Shown here one piece after another: positions 41,224 to 53,280 of a DNA stretch of 64,000 bases. Position 1 is the first letter of the stretch. Every line of letters starts with the position of its first letter. Made by a program: the position numbers and the translations under genes. The notes under the pieces were generated by a model. It ran no database searches, was not told the origin of the DNA, and saw nothing but the letters and a program-made list of their open reading frames with translations. Origin of the DNA: Edwardsiella tarda ATCC 15947 = NBRC 105688 (GTDB lineage Bacteria; Pseudomonadota; Gammaproteobacteria; Enterobacterales; Enterobacteriaceae); the NCBI RefSeq assembly GCF_003113495.2, contig NZ_CP084506.1, positions 2,728,001 to 2,792,000 on the forward strand, read 5' to 3'.

Positions 41224-42081
41224 TTAGGCCTGACCAAACACCAATAGCATCAGGCAGGCGAATACCGGCACCGCCGCCGTCAAACTGTCGATGCGATCCA
41301 GCACGCCGCCATGACCGGGGATCAGATGACTGCTGTCCTTAATCCCGGCCTCACGTTTAAACATGCTCTCGGTCAGATCGCCTAATACCGAGGCCAGTGC
41401 GGCGATCACGGAACAGATCAGCAGGATACGGACATCGATATCCAGTGGGGCATAGCGGCCAAACAGCCAAGAGATCAGCGCCGAGGTCATCAGTCCACCG
41501 ATCAATCCTTCCCAGGTTTTTCCCGGAGAGACCTTCGGTGCCAGCTTGTTCTTACCGAATAGCTTACCGAAGATATAGGCGCCGGAATCGGCTCCCCAGA
41601 CCAGCAGCATGACATAGAGCAACCACCAAGCGCCCCGGTAATGGTTCGCCTCGTAGCCATATTGACGCAACGCAACCATTCCCCAGAAGAATGGCAGGAT
41701 GGTGACGATGCCGAACAGCACCTTGATCGTGCGCGAATGGCGCCACCAACGGGCGGATCGTGGATAGAAAAAAACCAGGAATAACGCCAGTAGCCACCAG
41801 CCAGCCGCCGCCCACAAGGAACCTGCGATCAGCGGTAAATGCACGCTACGGTTAAATTCGGGCATGCCCAGCAACATCGCGGCCAGCACCAAACCACAGA
41901 TGACAGCCCCCCAGATACGCTGATGGCGGCTGGCGAAACCCGCTAGCTGCCCCCATTCCCAGGCCGCCAACATACACACGGCGAGTGTCACCAGCGAGAA
42001 GCCCAGCGGCGGCAGCAAAAAGAGTGCGGCAATCACCACCGGGACCAAAATTAATGCAGTTATAATTCGTGACTTCAGCAA
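41224..42081 (-). CDS. cdsA: Phosphatidate cytidylyltransferase CdsA
   Basis: Makes CDP-diacylglycerol for all phospholipids. 285 residues, polytopic (about eight segments), with the family signature SMFKREAGIKDSSHLIPGHGGVLDRIDS near the C-terminus. The start codon is TTG at 42081, preceded by AGGGGGAAC, and the N-terminus MLKSRIITALILVPVVIAAL matches the family. 9 bp after uppS. Confidence 0.96.
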   Translation of the reverse strand: MLKSRIITALILVPVVIAALFLLPPLGFSLVTLAVCMLAAWEWGQLAGFASRHQRIWGAVICGLVLAAMLLGMPEFNRSVHLPLIAGSLWAAAGWWLLALFLVFFYPRSARWWRHSRTIKVLFGIVTILPFFWGMVALRQYGYEANHYRGAWWLLYVMLLVWGADSGAYIFGKLFGKNKLAPKVSPGKTWEGLIGGLMTSALISWLFGRYAPLDIDVRILLICSVIAALASVLGDLTESMFKREAGIKDSSHLIPGHGGVLDRIDSLTAAVPVFACLMLLVFGQA

Positions 42082-42090
42082 AAGTTCCCC

Positions 42091-42852
42091 CTATGACGCA
42101 GCAGCTGCGTTGATAGGCGTGGTACCCCCGAAGCGACGCTCTCGTTGTGCAAATGCATTCAGTGCACCTTCAAAGGTTGTTTCATCAAAATCAGGCCACA
42201 GCACATCGGTAAAGTAAAACTCTGAATAGGCAATTTGCCATAACAAGAAGTTACTCACTCGATGTTCTCCCCCGGTGCGGATCACCAAATCCACGGCATC
42301 CTGGTCATGCAGGCATACCTGCTCGCCCAGCATCGCTTCCGAGATCGCCTCCGGCGCTAACGTTCCCTGCTGAACCCGCTCCGCCAGCACTTTAACGCCT
42401 TGCACGATGTCCCAACGCCCACCATAGTTGGCGGCGATATTCAGGGTCAAACCCTCATTAGCCGCCGTCATCTGCTCCGAGCGACGAATGCGCTCCTGAA
42501 GACGCGGCGAGAAACGGCTAATATCGCCAATCACGCGCAGACGTACCTGGTGCTTATGCAACCGCTTGACTTCACTATCCAGTGCCCGGACAAATAGCTC
42601 CATCAATGCCGAGACTTCCTGTTGCGGCCGATTCCAGTTCTCGCTGCTAAAGGCGTATAGCGTCAGAGCCCGTATTCCCCGGGCGACAGCAAAGCGCACC
42701 GCACAGCGTACCGACTTCACGCCGGCCTTATGTCCGAATACACGCATTTTACCCTGACGCTTGGCCCAACGACCGTTACCGTCCATGATAATTGCTACAT
42801 GTCGGGGGACCGAGGCCGCGTCGCTCATCACAGTTGGTTGTGTGGATGACAT
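42091..42852 (-). CDS. uppS: Undecaprenyl diphosphate synthase UppS (IspU)
   Basis: Cis-prenyltransferase making the C55 carrier for peptidoglycan and O-antigen. 253 residues from ATG 42852, with GAGGAAAT upstream. Catalytic Asp24 in IIMDGNGRWAKRQG, the FSSENWNRP loop and the C-terminal DLVIRTGGEHRVSNFLLWQ signature. The open frame continues to 42972 without conservation. First gene of uppS-cdsA-rseP-bamA. Confidence 0.96.
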   Translation of the reverse strand: MSSTQPTVMSDAASVPRHVAIIMDGNGRWAKRQGKMRVFGHKAGVKSVRCAVRFAVARGIRALTLYAFSSENWNRPQQEVSALMELFVRALDSEVKRLHKHQVRLRVIGDISRFSPRLQERIRRSEQMTAANEGLTLNIAANYGGRWDIVQGVKVLAERVQQGTLAPEAISEAMLGEQVCLHDQDAVDLVIRTGGEHRVSNFLLWQIAYSEFYFTDVLWPDFDETTFEGALNAFAQRERRFGGTTPINAAAAS

Positions 42853-43055
42853 ACGTGTAAATATTTCCTCAACGAGCCAGCAGGGGCCATAACTGCACCG
42901 TATCGTCGCGCCTATTCCTGTCGCAACGATACTACCTGCGTAAAAAAGCCGTGTATCAGCACGGCTACCCAATAATCCTAATCCTGTCTACGCGATACGC
43001 CCGATGGCGCTTGGCGTAAGGGGTCAATCCCAGACGCCCCCTCGAATGACGAGAC

Positions 43056-43081
43056 GTCTGCGCCAAAAAACTGGCGCAGAC
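43056..43081. repeat. Perfect 10-bp inverted repeat between dxr and uppS
   Basis: GTCTGCGCCA and TGGCGCAGAC flank a 6-nt A-rich (plus) or T-rich (minus) spacer, about 50 bp after the dxr stop. No T run follows on the minus strand. Possibly an mRNA 3'-end or attenuator stem. Confidence 0.6.
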
Positions 43082-43132
43082 TATATCATCATGCCGTTAG
43101 CGCCACAAATCAGCACACTCGGCACGGCGTAA

Positions 43133-44332
43133 TTAACGGGAAAAACGTTGGCTCAGCGCCTGGGCCGCCTGGCGCGCCACCTGATCGATCGCCAGCACCC
43201 CCTCCACACTATCCGGCTCTTCGCAGCACAATTGCTCGACTACCTCGCGGTTCAAGCGAGCGATATCGGTAAAGCGTAGACGCCCATCCAGGAAGGCGGC
43301 AACAGCCACTTCATTCGCCGCATTCAACGCCGTCGTCGCGGCCTGCCCCTCGGCAAAGGCTTCGATCGCCAACTGGAGGCAAGGGTAGCGGGCCATATCC
43401 GGCGCCTCAAAACTCAACGAACCCATGCGGCAGAAGTCCAACGGGGCGACGCCGCTAGGTACCCGCTCGGGATAAGCCATCGCATGCGCGATCGGCGTAC
43501 ACATATCTGGATTACCCAGTTGCGCAATCACACTACCGTCACGATAACGCACCATGGAGTGGATCACCGATTGCGGATGGATGATCACCTCCATCTCCTC
43601 CGCCGCCGCGTTAAAGAGCCAGCGCGCCTCGATGTACTCCAAGCCTTTATTCATCATGGTAGCCGAATCGACCGAGATCTTACGCCCCATCGACCAGTTG
43701 GGATGGGCGCAGGCCTGCGCCGGCGTCACCGCATCGAACTCCGCCAGCGACAGTTGACGTAACGGCCCGCCAGATCCGGTTAACACGATACGCGTCACCC
43801 CATGTTCATGCAGGCAGGCCGTGCCCAATTGCCGCTGTACCGCGACGGGTAGGCTCTGAAAAATCGCATTGTGCTCGCTATCGATAGGCAATAACTCGGC
43901 CTGGCTATGTGCCAAGGCATCCATAAACAGGCGACCACAGGTCACCAATGCCTCTTTGTTCGCCAGTAATACCCGTTTATTGGCGCGGATGGCCGCCAAT
44001 GTCGGCAGTAGGCCGGCCGCACCGACAATGGCGGCCATCACCTGATCGACCTCATCCAAGGCGGCGAGTTCACAGGCGGCGCGCTCACCGCTCATCACGG
44101 CGACGGTATCTAACCCAGCCTCAAACAGGCGCTGACGCAACGCGGCGGCGGCACACTCATCGGCCATACAGACATAACGGGGAGAGAATTCACGGCACTG
44201 TTGCAGCATGACATCGACGTTCTTGCCTGCTACCAGCGCCACGACGCGGAATGCGCCGGGATTGGCCCGCACCACCGCCAGCGTACTGGTGCCGATGGAG
44301 CCGGTTGAACCTAGAATGGTCAGTTTCTTCAT
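43133..44332 (-). CDS. dxr: 1-deoxy-D-xylulose 5-phosphate reductoisomerase
   Basis: Committed step of the MEP isoprenoid pathway, NADPH-dependent. 399 residues: Rossmann motif LGSTGSIG at 7-14, metal-site DSEHNAIFQ, and [17 protein letters not shown]. It supplies precursors for UppS downstream. Separated from frr by a terminator and about 240 bp, so it likely starts a new unit. Confidence 0.97.
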   Translation of the reverse strand: MKKLTILGSTGSIGTSTLAVVRANPGAFRVVALVAGKNVDVMLQQCREFSPRYVCMADECAAAALRQRLFEAGLDTVAVMSGERAACELAALDEVDQVMAAIVGAAGLLPTLAAIRANKRVLLANKEALVTCGRLFMDALAHSQAELLPIDSEHNAIFQSLPVAVQRQLGTACLHEHGVTRIVLTGSGGPLRQLSLAEFDAVTPAQACAHPNWSMGRKISVDSATMMNKGLEYIEARWLFNAAAEEMEVIIHPQSVIHSMVRYRDGSVIAQLGNPDMCTPIAHAMAYPERVPSGVAPLDFCRMGSLSFEAPDMARYPCLQLAIEAFAEGQAATTALNAANEVAVAAFLDGRLRFTDIARLNREVVEQLCCEEPDSVEGVLAIDQVARQAAQALSQRFSR

Positions 44333-44445
44333 GAGGATACTCTGAATAACTGGAGCAAATCGCTACAGGATACGCTAAGCCAGCGCCACTCCCCAGCGAA
44401 TTTTACACCGTCACCAACGCGCGTACACACGAAATCCGTGACCCA

Positions 44446-44474
44446 AAAAGCAAAAGCGCCGCTAAAGCGACGCT
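44446..44474 (-). terminator. Intrinsic terminator of frr
   Basis: On the minus strand AGCGTCGC-TTTA-GCGGCGCT is followed by TTTGCTTTTT. A near-perfect 8-bp stem with a tetraloop, 100 bp after the frr stop. Confidence 0.85.
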
Positions 44475-44573
44475 TATCACCGATCCCGCAGACGCCTGAA
44501 TGCAGGCTGCCATGGTAGCCAGCGATGGCCACCAGGTTCAGCACAGCGTTGGCCGTGGATCATGCTGGAGCGA

Positions 44574-45131
44574 TTAGAACTCCATCAGCTCTTTTTCTTT
44601 ATCCGCCAGGGCGGCGTCGATCTTCTTGATCATCAGATCGGTGATCTTCTGAATATCGTCCTGTGACTTACGATCTTCGTCTTCGCTGATCTCTTTGTCT
44701 TTCAGCAACGCCTTCACCTTGTCGTTGGCATCACGGCGTACGTTACGTACGGAGACACGGCCAGACTCGGCTTCAGAACGTACCAGCTTGATCAGATCCT
44801 TACGGCGCTCTTCCGTCAGCGGCGGCAGCGGAACACGGATCACGGTGCCCGCAGAAGAGGGATTCAGACCCAGATCGGAGGTCAGGATGGCCTTCTCGAT
44901 GGCACCAGACATGCTGCGATCGAATACGGTGACAGCCAGCGTACGGGAATCTTCCGCGACGATGTTCGCCAACTGACGCAACGGCGTGGCCGCACCGTAA
45001 TACTCGACCTGAATGCCGTCGAGCAGATTAGGATGCGCACGACCGGTGCGGATTTTGCTGATGTTGCCCTTGAATGACTCGACGCATTTTTCCATGCGTG
45101 TTTCGGCATCTTTTCTGATTTCGTTGATCAC
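44574..45131 (-). CDS. frr: Ribosome recycling factor
   Basis: Splits post-termination ribosomes with EF-G. 185 residues, exact family length; N-terminal helix [20 protein letters not shown], the [20 protein letters not shown] segment, and the C-terminal three-helix-bundle motif [12 protein letters not shown]. 134 bp after pyrH. Confidence 0.98.
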   Translation of the reverse strand: MINEIRKDAETRMEKCVESFKGNISKIRTGRAHPNLLDGIQVEYYGAATPLRQLANIVAEDSRTLAVTVFDRSMSGAIEKAILTSDLGLNPSSAGTVIRVPLPPLTEERRKDLIKLVRSEAESGRVSVRNVRRDANDKVKALLKDKEISEDEDRKSQDDIQKITDLMIKKIDAALADKEKELMEF

Positions 45132-45265
45132 GTTGCGAACCCTTGAAAACGGTGATGGTGGTTAAAGAGAGAATTGTGCACCAAAGGCCAAGCGCTTTTC
45201 AATGCGGCCAGCACAATACAATACGGCAGCCGGGCAGGCCGGCTGTCCCACACGCACGCGGCGCA

Positions 45266-45991
45266 TTACTTGGTGATCAGCGTACCTTCTTTTTCGCCCA
45301 TCACTACGCGACGCAGCGCACCCGGTTTGTTCATGTTAAACACGCGGATCGGTAAATTATGATCACGCGCCAGCGTGAAGGCCGCCAAATCCATGACCTT
45401 CAGCTCTTTCTCCAAGACATCCTGGTAGCTCAATTGCTCATACAACGTTGCATCCGGATCCTTCATCGGATCGGCAGAGAACACGCCATCGACCTTGGTC
45501 GCCTTCAGTACCACATCGGCCTCGATCTCGATCCCGCGCAGGCAGGCGGCAGAGTCGGTGGTGAAAAACGGATTGCCAGTACCGGCGGAGAAGATCACCA
45601 CCCGGTTATTGCGCAGCAGGCTGATGGCCTCGGCCCAGCTATAGTTGTCACAGACGCCGTTCAGGGGGATGGCCGACATCAGGCGCGCGTTGACATAGGC
45701 GCGGTGCAACGCATCACGCATCGCCAGGCCATTCATCACCGTCGCCAACATCCCCATATGGTCGCCGACCACACGGTTCATCCCTGCCTGTGCCAGACCA
45801 GCGCCGCGGAACAGGTTGCCACCGCCGATCACCACACCCACCTGAACGCCGAGTTCTACCAGCTCTTTGACTTCCTGCGCCATGCGGTCCAGCACGCTCG
45901 CGTCGATGCCAAAACCTTCTGAGCCTTGCAGAGCTTCGCCGCTCAGCTTAAGCAGGATACGCTGGTAAACGGGTTTGGAATTGGTTGCCAT
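45266..45991 (-). CDS. pyrH: UMP kinase
   Basis: Phosphorylates UMP to UDP; hexameric amino-acid-kinase-fold enzyme, also a regulator of carAB in E. coli. 241 residues with [10 protein letters not shown] at the N-terminus, [10 protein letters not shown], and the acceptor/GTP-site region [14 protein letters not shown]. Between tsf and frr in the conserved rpsB-tsf-pyrH-frr run. Confidence 0.98.
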   Translation of the reverse strand: MATNSKPVYQRILLKLSGEALQGSEGFGIDASVLDRMAQEVKELVELGVQVGVVIGGGNLFRGAGLAQAGMNRVVGDHMGMLATVMNGLAMRDALHRAYVNARLMSAIPLNGVCDNYSWAEAISLLRNNRVVIFSAGTGNPFFTTDSAACLRGIEIEADVVLKATKVDGVFSADPMKDPDATLYEQLSYQDVLEKELKVMDLAAFTLARDHNLPIRVFNMNKPGALRRVVMGEKEGTLITK

Positions 45992-46089
45992 GGTGTTCGA
46001 GTCCTAAAGAAACAGTCAATAAATTAGTCGGAGGTATTTCAATGTACGGTCTGTACCCCGGACCGCTCATTGAAGTAAGTCTGGCCGAA

Positions 46090-46117
46090 TAAAACAGAAC
46101 CGCCTAACGGCGGCTCT
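46090..46117 (-). terminator. Intrinsic terminator of tsf
   Basis: Minus strand AGAGCCGCC-GTTA-GGCGGTTCT followed by GTTTTATTC, directly after the tsf stop. Separates rpsB-tsf from pyrH, which must have its own promoter. Confidence 0.88.
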
Positions 46118-46131
46118 GTAATAAAAGGGGA

Positions 46132-46989
46132 TTAGACCCCTTTAGACATCGCGGCCACTTCGGCTGCGAAGTCATTTTCGACTTTCTCGATGCCTTCGCC
46201 CACTTCGAAGCGAATGAAGCCGGTGACGTCAGCGTTGTGCTCTTTCAGCAGCTGGCCAACAGTCTTGCTCGGATCCATAACGAAGCTCTGACCGGTCAGA
46301 GAAACTTCACCGGTGAACTTACGCATACGGCCTTCAACCATCTTCTCGGCGATTTCGCGCGGCTTGCCAGACTGCATGGCGATGTCCAGCTGGATCTGGT
46401 GCTCGTGAGCAACCACGTCTGCCGGTACATCTTCCGGCTTAACATATTCCGGCTTGCTGGCAGCGATGTGCATGGCGATGTGCTTGATCAGCTCTTCGTC
46501 GGCACCGGTAGCGGCAACCATAACGCCGATACGTGCGCCGTGGCTGTAGGTACCCAGCAGCTCACCGCTCAGCTCAGAGACACGACGGATGTTGATGTTT
46601 TCACCGATCTTAGCAACCAGCTGAGTACGCTGTTCTTCGAACTTCGCTTTCAGCGCGTCGATGTCGATGATTTTGTCAGCCAGCGCGGCGTTAGCCACTT
46701 CGTCGGCGAAGGCTTTGAAGCCAGCATCTTTAGCCACGAAGTCGGTTTCGCAGTTCATCTCAACGATGATGCCGTATTTACCGTCAGCGGAAACCTTGGT
46801 CAGGATCACGCCTTCAGCGGCAACGCGACCGGCTTTCTTGGCCGCTTTGGCCTGACCGGATTTACGCATGTTGTCGATGGCCAGCTCGATGTCGCCGTTC
46901 GCTTCAACCAGTGCTTTCTTGCACTCCATCATGCCTGCGCCAGTACGCTCACGCAGTTCTTTTACCAGGGAGGCGGTAATTTCAGCCAT
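46132..46989 (-). CDS. tsf: Elongation factor Ts
   Basis: Nucleotide exchange factor for EF-Tu. 285 residues (E. coli 283). N-terminal UBA-like domain ([24 protein letters not shown]), the EF-Tu-contacting TDFV motif at 82-85, and two core subdomains. Separated from rpsB by a terminator-like attenuator. Codon usage is strongly biased, as expected for high expression. Confidence 0.99.
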   Translation of the reverse strand: MAEITASLVKELRERTGAGMMECKKALVEANGDIELAIDNMRKSGQAKAAKKAGRVAAEGVILTKVSADGKYGIIVEMNCETDFVAKDAGFKAFADEVANAALADKIIDIDALKAKFEEQRTQLVAKIGENINIRRVSELSGELLGTYSHGARIGVMVAATGADEELIKHIAMHIAASKPEYVKPEDVPADVVAHEHQIQLDIAMQSGKPREIAEKMVEGRMRKFTGEVSLTGQSFVMDPSKTVGQLLKEHNADVTGFIRFEVGEGIEKVENDFAAEVAAMSKGV

Positions 46990-47073
46990 TCTATTTTCCT
47001 CGGTTATCTCACCCAGGGTAGCCCCCTGTGCAAGACGATTGTTCTAGAGATGAATCTTCGTGGGGTGAGCCAC

Positions 47074-47100
47074 AAAGAAAGGGGGCCATGATAGGCCCCC
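47074..47100 (-). terminator. Terminator/attenuator between rpsB and tsf
   Basis: Minus strand GGGGGCC-TATCAT-GGCCCCC followed by TTTCTTT. It lies 50 bp after the rpsB stop; partial readthrough would set the S2:EF-Ts ratio, as proposed for E. coli. Confidence 0.85.
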
Positions 47101-47151
47101 TAACCAACATATGAATACCTGGTTAATAAGGGCTCCTGCGAGCTGTCCTTA

Positions 47152-48071
<920 letters not shown>

Positions 48072-48132
48072 CCATAAACCCGTGTCAGACTCCACCTTTT
48101 GTTGCATTTTGAACCACGGCACTCGCTGCCAT

Positions 48133-48161
48133 TTGGCAGGGCGAGGCGGGGCTGTTACCAT
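48133..48161 (+). promoter_or_regulatory. map promoter
   Basis: TTGGCA, 17-bp spacer, TACCAT, ending about 53 bp before the map ATG. Divergent from the rpsB promoter. Confidence 0.55.
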
Positions 48162-48214
48162 AGAAGACATTGCTTCTCATTGTCGCTACGGCGACGCCCG
48201 TGGACAGAATACCT

Positions 48215-49021
48215 ATGGCTATTTCACTGAAAACCCCACAAGACATTGAAAAGATGCGCATCGCTGGCCGCCTGGCCGCCGAGGTGCTGGAAATGATCGC
48301 CCCGCACGTGGTGCCGGGCGTCACCACCGGTGAATTGGATCGCCTATGCGATGCACATATCACCCAGCAACAGCAGGCCATCTCCGCCTGTCTGGGCTAT
48401 CATGGCTACCCGAAGTCGGTCTGCATCTCCGTCAACGAGGTGGTGTGCCATGGTATTCCCAGCGATGACAAAGTGCTCAAGGATGGCGACATCGTCAACA
48501 TCGACGTCACCGTGATCAAAGATGGCTGGCACGGCGACACCTCGAAGATGTTTATCGTCGGCAAACCGACCATTCTCGGCGAGCGTTTGTGCCGCGTCGC
48601 CCAAGAGAGCCTGTATCTGGCCCTGAAGATGGTCAAGCCGGGGATTCGGCTGCGCAGCATCGGTAAAGCGATCCAGAAGTTCGTCGAAAGCAACGGCTTC
48701 TCCGTCGTACGCGAGTACTGCGGTCATGGCATCGGCGAAGTGTTCCACGAGGAGCCACAAGTACTACATTACGATGCCGACGACGGCGGCGTCGTGCTCC
48801 AGCCGGGCATGACCTTCACCATCGAGCCGATGGTCAATGCCGGTGATTACCGTATCCGCTTGATGAAAGATGGCTGGACGGTAAAAACCAAGGATCGCAG
48901 CTTGTCCGCACAGTATGAACATACTATCGTGGTTACCGACGACGGCTGTGAAATCTTGACGTTGCGCGCCGAAGAACACGATCTGCCGCGGGTCATCACC
49001 CACGACATGAGTGCCCAGTAA
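48215..49021 (+). CDS. map: Methionine aminopeptidase type I
   Basis: Removes the initiator Met from nascent chains. 268 residues from ATG 48215 (MAISLKTPQDIEKMR). All dimetal ligands are visible at the E. coli positions: Asp97, Asp108, His171, Glu204, Glu235, with substrate His79 and His178. The loop after CGHGIG reads EVFHEEPQ where E. coli has RGFHEEPQ. The longer frame from 48170 begins upstream of the family start. Confidence 0.97.
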   Translation: MAISLKTPQDIEKMRIAGRLAAEVLEMIAPHVVPGVTTGELDRLCDAHITQQQQAISACLGYHGYPKSVCISVNEVVCHGIPSDDKVLKDGDIVNIDVTVIKDGWHGDTSKMFIVGKPTILGERLCRVAQESLYLALKMVKPGIRLRSIGKAIQKFVESNGFSVVREYCGHGIGEVFHEEPQVLHYDADDGGVVLQPGMTFTIEPMVNAGDYRIRLMKDGWTVKTKDRSLSAQYEHTIVVTDDGCEILTLRAEEHDLPRVITHDMSAQ

Positions 49022-49073
49022 GGGGGCATCCCGCCCCGCGGGCGCCGTTTTGCGCCGCACACCGATAACGCAG

Positions 49074-49096
49074 GCCGGCTTAATGCCGGCTTTTTT
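49074..49096 (+). terminator. Intrinsic terminator of map
   Basis: GCCGGC-TTAAT-GCCGGC followed by TTTTTT, only 15 bp before the glnD start, so glnD probably depends on readthrough or an internal promoter. Confidence 0.85.
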
Positions 49097-49111
49097 ATTG
49101 ATGGAGTGCCT

Positions 49112-51766
49112 ATGGCCGAGTTACCGCACGGCGCACCGGAGGCCCTACCGCCCGTCTCGCCGGATGCCCTGCCCGCCGACGCGTTAAACTGCGCCGGCCT
49201 GAAACTTCAGATGGAGCAGCTACGCCAATGGCTGCATGATGCCTTCCTGCGTGGGGAAAGTGCCGAGTCACTGGTCGCGGCGCGTACCCACTACCTCGAT
49301 CGCCTATTAGTGCGTCTCTGGCGTCATTATGGCTGCGATCATCACCCCGGCCTGGCGCTGATCGCCGTCGGCGGTTACGGCCGTGGCGAGCTCCACCCCC
49401 TGTCGGACATCGATCTACTGGTGCTCACCCACGCGACGCCGGACGAGGCACTGGCCCAACGTATCGGCGCGTTGATCACCCTGCTATGGGACCTGCGCCT
49501 GGAGGTTGGCCATAGCGTGCGTACCCTGGAGGAGTGCCTGAGCGAGGGGCTGGCGGATCTCAGCGTCGCCACTAACCTGATCGAATCTCGCCTACTCTGC
49601 GGTGACGTCGCCCTCTTTCTCCAACTGCAAAAACGCCTGTTCAGCGACGACTTCTGGCCCTCACCACGCTTCTTCCACGCCAAACTGGATGAGCAGCGCG
49701 AGCGCCACCAGCGCTATCACGGCACCAGCTATAATCTGGAGCCCGATATCAAGGCCAGCCCGGGGGGGCTCCGGGATATCCATACCCTGCTGTGGGTCGC
49801 TCACCGCCACTTCGGCGCCACCTCCTTCGATGAGATGGTCGGCTTCGGTTTCCTGACAGAGGCCGAGGCCGACGAACTGAACGAGTGCCGCAGCTTCCTG
49901 TGGCGTATCCGCTTCGCCCTCCATCTGGTGGTTAACCGCTACGACAATCGCCTACTGTTCGATCGCCAACTCAGCGTGGCTCACCTGCTCGGTTATCACG
50001 GGGAGGGTAACCAACCGATCGAGCAAATGATGAAGGCGTTCTACCGCATGACCCGACGAGTGCGGGAGTTGAACCAAATGCTATTGCAACTCTTCGATGA
50101 GGCGATCTTGGCGTTGCATACCCATGAGAAGCCACGCCTCCTCGACAATTACTTCCAGCTGCGCGGCACGCTGATCGATCTACGCGATCCGGACACCTTC
50201 AGCCACGATCCGGTGATCATCCTCCGGTTGTTCTATGCCATGGCGCGTAATCCAGAGATCAGCGGGATCTACTCCACCACCCTACGTCAGCTACGCTACG
50301 CGCGCCGGCATCTGACACAGCCACTGTGCGCGCTGCCCGAGGCGCGTAATCTGTTTATGGCCATCCTGCGTCATCCCGGCGCAGTCCATCGGGCGTTACT
50401 GCCGATGCATCACCACAGCGTGCTGTGGGCCTATATGCCGCAGTGGGGCAACATCGTCGGCCAGATGCAGTTCGATCTGTTCCACGCCTACACCGTGGAC
50501 GAGCACACCATGCGCCTCCTGCTCAAGTTGGAGAGCTTCGCCGACCACGATAATCGCCAGCGCCATCCTCTGTGCGTCGAGCTCTACCCTCGCCTCCCCC
50601 AGCCCGAGCTCTTGCTGCTCGCCGCCCTATTCCACGACATCGCCAAGGGGCGCGGCGGCGACCATTCCCTACTCGGTGCCGAGGATGTGTTGGAGTTCGC
50701 CCGTCTACACGGGTTAAACACGCGCGAAACGCAACTGGTCGCCTGGCTGGTACGTTGCCACCTGTTGATGTCGGTTACCGCCCAGCGACGCGACATCCAG
50801 GATCCCGAAGTGATCCGCCACTTCTGTGCCGAAGTACACAGCGAGACTCGGCTACGCTACCTGCTGTGCCTCACGGTGGCCGATATCTGCGCCACCAACG
50901 AGAACCTGTGGAACAGCTGGAAACAGAGCCTGCTACGTGAACTGTTCTTCGCCAGCGAGAAACAGCTGCGTCGCGGTACACACAGCAGCCCAGACATGCG
51001 CGAACGGGTACAGCACCATCGCCTGCAGGCCTTGGCGTTGCTACGCATGGACAACATCGATGAGCCGAAACTGATGCGCATCTGGAGCCGCTGCCGCGCC
51101 GATTACTTCCTGCGCCATACGCCGAACCAATTGGCCTGGCATGCCCGCCATCTCCTGCACCACGACGGCGGCGGGCCCCTGGTGCTTGTCAGTCAACACG
51201 CCAGCCGGGGCGGTACCGAGATTTTCATCTACAGTCCCGACCGTCCCTACCTGTTCGCCGCCGTCGCCGGCGAGTTAGATCGACGCAATCTCAGCGTGCA
51301 TGACGCGCAAATCTTTACCAATCGCGACAACTATGCCATGGATACCTTCGTGGTACTGGAGCCAGACGGTAGCCCGCTGGCGCTCGATCGGCACTCTACC
51401 ATCCGACGCGCGCTGGAGCAGGCGCTCACCCAAGCGAGTTACCAGCCGCCACGCGTTCGTCACGCCTCGGCGCGGCTGCGCCACTTCACCGTCCCGACGG
51501 CGGTCAGCTTCCTACCGGCACATAATACTCGACGCAGCTATATGGAGCTGGTGGCGCTCGACCGCCCCGGACTCCTGGCGCGCATCGGCGAGATCTTCGC
51601 CGAAATGGGACTCTCGCTGCACGGCGCACGCATAACCACCATCGGCGAACGGGTCGAGGATCTGTTTATTCTGGCCGATGGCGAACGGCGCGCATTAACG
51701 CCTGAAATGCAGCATGAGTTGGCGCAACGGTTGACAGAAACCCTGCTTAGCGCCGATAAAGAGTAA
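49112..51766 (+). CDS. glnD: Bifunctional uridylyltransferase/uridylyl-removing enzyme GlnD
   Basis: Glutamine sensor that uridylylates PII (GlnB/GlnK) in nitrogen limitation and reverses it in excess. 884 residues from ATG 49112 (GGAG five bases upstream; a GTG two codons earlier is possible). Nucleotidyltransferase motif GGYGRGEL at 87-94 with Asp99 and Asp101; HD hydrolase domain with His508-Asp509 ([12 protein letters not shown]); two C-terminal ACT domains (about 700-780 and 810-884) for glutamine. Confidence 0.97.
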   Translation: MAELPHGAPEALPPVSPDALPADALNCAGLKLQMEQLRQWLHDAFLRGESAESLVAARTHYLDRLLVRLWRHYGCDHHPGLALIAVGGYGRGELHPLSDIDLLVLTHATPDEALAQRIGALITLLWDLRLEVGHSVRTLEECLSEGLADLSVATNLIESRLLCGDVALFLQLQKRLFSDDFWPSPRFFHAKLDEQRERHQRYHGTSYNLEPDIKASPGGLRDIHTLLWVAHRHFGATSFDEMVGFGFLTEAEADELNECRSFLWRIRFALHLVVNRYDNRLLFDRQLSVAHLLGYHGEGNQPIEQMMKAFYRMTRRVRELNQMLLQLFDEAILALHTHEKPRLLDNYFQLRGTLIDLRDPDTFSHDPVIILRLFYAMARNPEISGIYSTTLRQLRYARRHLTQPLCALPEARNLFMAILRHPGAVHRALLPMHHHSVLWAYMPQWGNIVGQMQFDLFHAYTVDEHTMRLLLKLESFADHDNRQRHPLCVELYPRLPQPELLLLAALFHDIAKGRGGDHSLLGAEDVLEFARLHGLNTRETQLVAWLVRCHLLMSVTAQRRDIQDPEVIRHFCAEVHSETRLRYLLCLTVADICATNENLWNSWKQSLLRELFFASEKQLRRGTHSSPDMRERVQHHRLQALALLRMDNIDEPKLMRIWSRCRADYFLRHTPNQLAWHARHLLHHDGGGPLVLVSQHASRGGTEIFIYSPDRPYLFAAVAGELDRRNLSVHDAQIFTNRDNYAMDTFVVLEPDGSPLALDRHSTIRRALEQALTQASYQPPRVRHASARLRHFTVPTAVSFLPAHNTRRSYMELVALDRPGLLARIGEIFAEMGLSLHGARITTIGERVEDLFILADGERRALTPEMQHELAQRLTETLLSADKE

Positions 51767-51841
51767 GTTTTTTGCTTACCTGCCTCGCCTGCCCGGCGGG
51801 TGTGGCAGGCGGATTCATCTCACGAGGGGAAAATAGATAGG

Positions 51842-52666
51842 ATGCAGCAGTTACAGACGTTAATTGAGAATGCCTTTGAACGCCGTGCGGAGATCACCCC
51901 GGCTAACGCCGACACACTTACCCGTTCAGCCGTCGAACAAGTTATCGCGCTGCTCGACAGCGGCGCTCTGCGCGTTGCCGAGAAGATCAACGGCGAATGG
52001 GTCACCCACCAGTGGCTGAAGAAGGCGGTACTGCTCTCATTCCGCATCAACGATAACCGCCTGATGGAAGGGGCCGAAACCCGCTTCTACGACAAGGTAC
52101 CGATGAAGTTTGCCGACTACGATGAGGCCCGCTTCCAACGCGAAGGCTTCCGCGTCGTGCCGCCGGCTTCGGTGCGCCAGGGGGCCTATATCGCCCGTAA
52201 CACCGTGCTGATGCCCTCCTATGTCAACATCGGCGCCTATGTCGATGAGGGTACCATGGTCGATACCTGGGCCACCGTCGGCTCCTGTGCGCAGATCGGT
52301 AAGAACGTCCATCTTTCCGGTGGCGTCGGCATCGGTGGCGTGTTAGAGCCGCTGCAGGCTAACCCGACCATTATCGAAGACAACTGCTTCATCGGTGCCC
52401 GTTCAGAAGTGGTCGAAGGGGTGATCGTCGAGGAGGGCTCGGTGATCTCGATGGGCGTATTCATCGGCCAGAGCACCAAGATCTACGATCGTGAAACCGG
52501 CGAGATCCACTATGGTCGCGTCCCGGCAGGCTCGGTGGTGGTCTCCGGTAACCTGCCTGCCAAGAACGGCGCCTACAGCCTGTACTGTGCGGTCATCGTC
52601 AAGAAGGTTGACGCCAAGACTCGCGGCAAGGTCGGCATCAACGAGCTGCTACGCACCATCGACTAA
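51842..52666 (+). CDS. dapD: Tetrahydrodipicolinate N-succinyltransferase
   Basis: Succinylase branch of lysine/diaminopimelate synthesis. 274 residues from ATG 51842 ([20 protein letters not shown]), the family length. Helical N-domain, then a hexapeptide-repeat beta helix ([27 protein letters not shown] read near 120-150) and a short C-domain. Follows glnD by 75 bp, as in E. coli. Confidence 0.98.
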   Translation: MQQLQTLIENAFERRAEITPANADTLTRSAVEQVIALLDSGALRVAEKINGEWVTHQWLKKAVLLSFRINDNRLMEGAETRFYDKVPMKFADYDEARFQREGFRVVPPASVRQGAYIARNTVLMPSYVNIGAYVDEGTMVDTWATVGSCAQIGKNVHLSGGVGIGGVLEPLQANPTIIEDNCFIGARSEVVEGVIVEEGSVISMGVFIGQSTKIYDRETGEIHYGRVPAGSVVVSGNLPAKNGAYSLYCAVIVKKVDAKTRGKVGINELLRTID

Positions 52667-52676
52667 GCGCACACCT

Positions 52677-52695
52677 GGGCGGGAAATTCCCGCCC
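52677..52695 (+). terminator. Hairpin after dapD
   Basis: GGGCGGG-AAATT-CCCGCCC eleven bases beyond the dapD stop, then CTCTCC. The stem is strong but the U run is absent, so it may be an mRNA end protector as much as a terminator. Confidence 0.5.
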
Positions 52696-52804
52696 CTCTC
52701 CGAGGCATAGTGCGGGAGAGCGCGCATAACGGCACACAGAACACATTTTTTTCACGAATAGTCGCTAGGCTAAGAAAGGGCAACACCCGGCGGTCAACGG
52801 TTTT

Positions 52805-52845
52805 CATTCCCCGCGCCCTGCTCCTGTGCCGGGGCGGAGGGAATG
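52805..52845 (+). repeat. Long imperfect hairpin upstream of yaeH
   Basis: CATTCCC pairs with GGGAATG, continued inside by CCGC-GCCC against GGGGCGG with a bulge, around a loop of about 12 nt. It lies about 50 bp before yaeH, in the 227-bp dapD-yaeH gap where nothing else is evident. Confidence 0.5.
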
Positions 52846-52893
52846 CAGACTCACCGCACGCATTATTTCACGTAACGCATTAAAGGTGCCGCT

Positions 52894-53280
52894 ATGTATG
52901 ACAACCTGAAAAGTCTGGGGATCACCCAACCGGAAGAGATCGACCGCTATAGTCTGCGTCAGGAGGCCAACAACGACATTCTGAAGATCTACTTTCGCAA
53001 AGATAAGGGCGAGTTCTTTGCCAAAAGCGTCAAGTTTAAGTACCCGCGTCAGCGCAAGACCGTACTGAGCGATAATGACAGTCAGGGCATGCGTGAAATC
53101 AGCGAGATCAGCCCCAATCTACGTTATGTGATCGAAGAGCTGGATCGCCTATGCCTGCGCGATCGTCAGGAGGAGGATCTGAAGCGCAAGATCCTCGACG
53201 ATCTGCGCCATCTGGAGAGTGTCGTGGCCAACAAGATCGCCGAGATCGAGGCCGACTTAGAAAAACTGGCCGGGAAGTAA
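52894..53280 (+). CDS. yaeH: Conserved protein YaeH (DUF3461)
   Basis: 128 residues, collinear with E. coli Yae[42 protein letters not shown] at the N-terminus, a basic YPRQRKTV segment and a helical, charged C-terminus likely to form a coiled coil. Function unknown. Follows dapD as in E. coli; after it the E. coli synteny breaks and yqcA follows on the other strand. Confidence 0.92.
   Translation: MYDNLKSLGITQPEEIDRYSLRQEANNDILKIYFRKDKGEFFAKSVKFKYPRQRKTVLSDNDSQGMREISEISPNLRYVIEELDRLCLRDRQEEDLKRKILDDLRHLESVVANKIAEIEADLEKLAGK

Noticed and set aside
42853..42972. Extended N-terminus of uppS
   Set aside because: The family starts close to the DGNGRW motif; the additional 40 residues are not conserved and include the ribosome binding site of the ATG at 42852.
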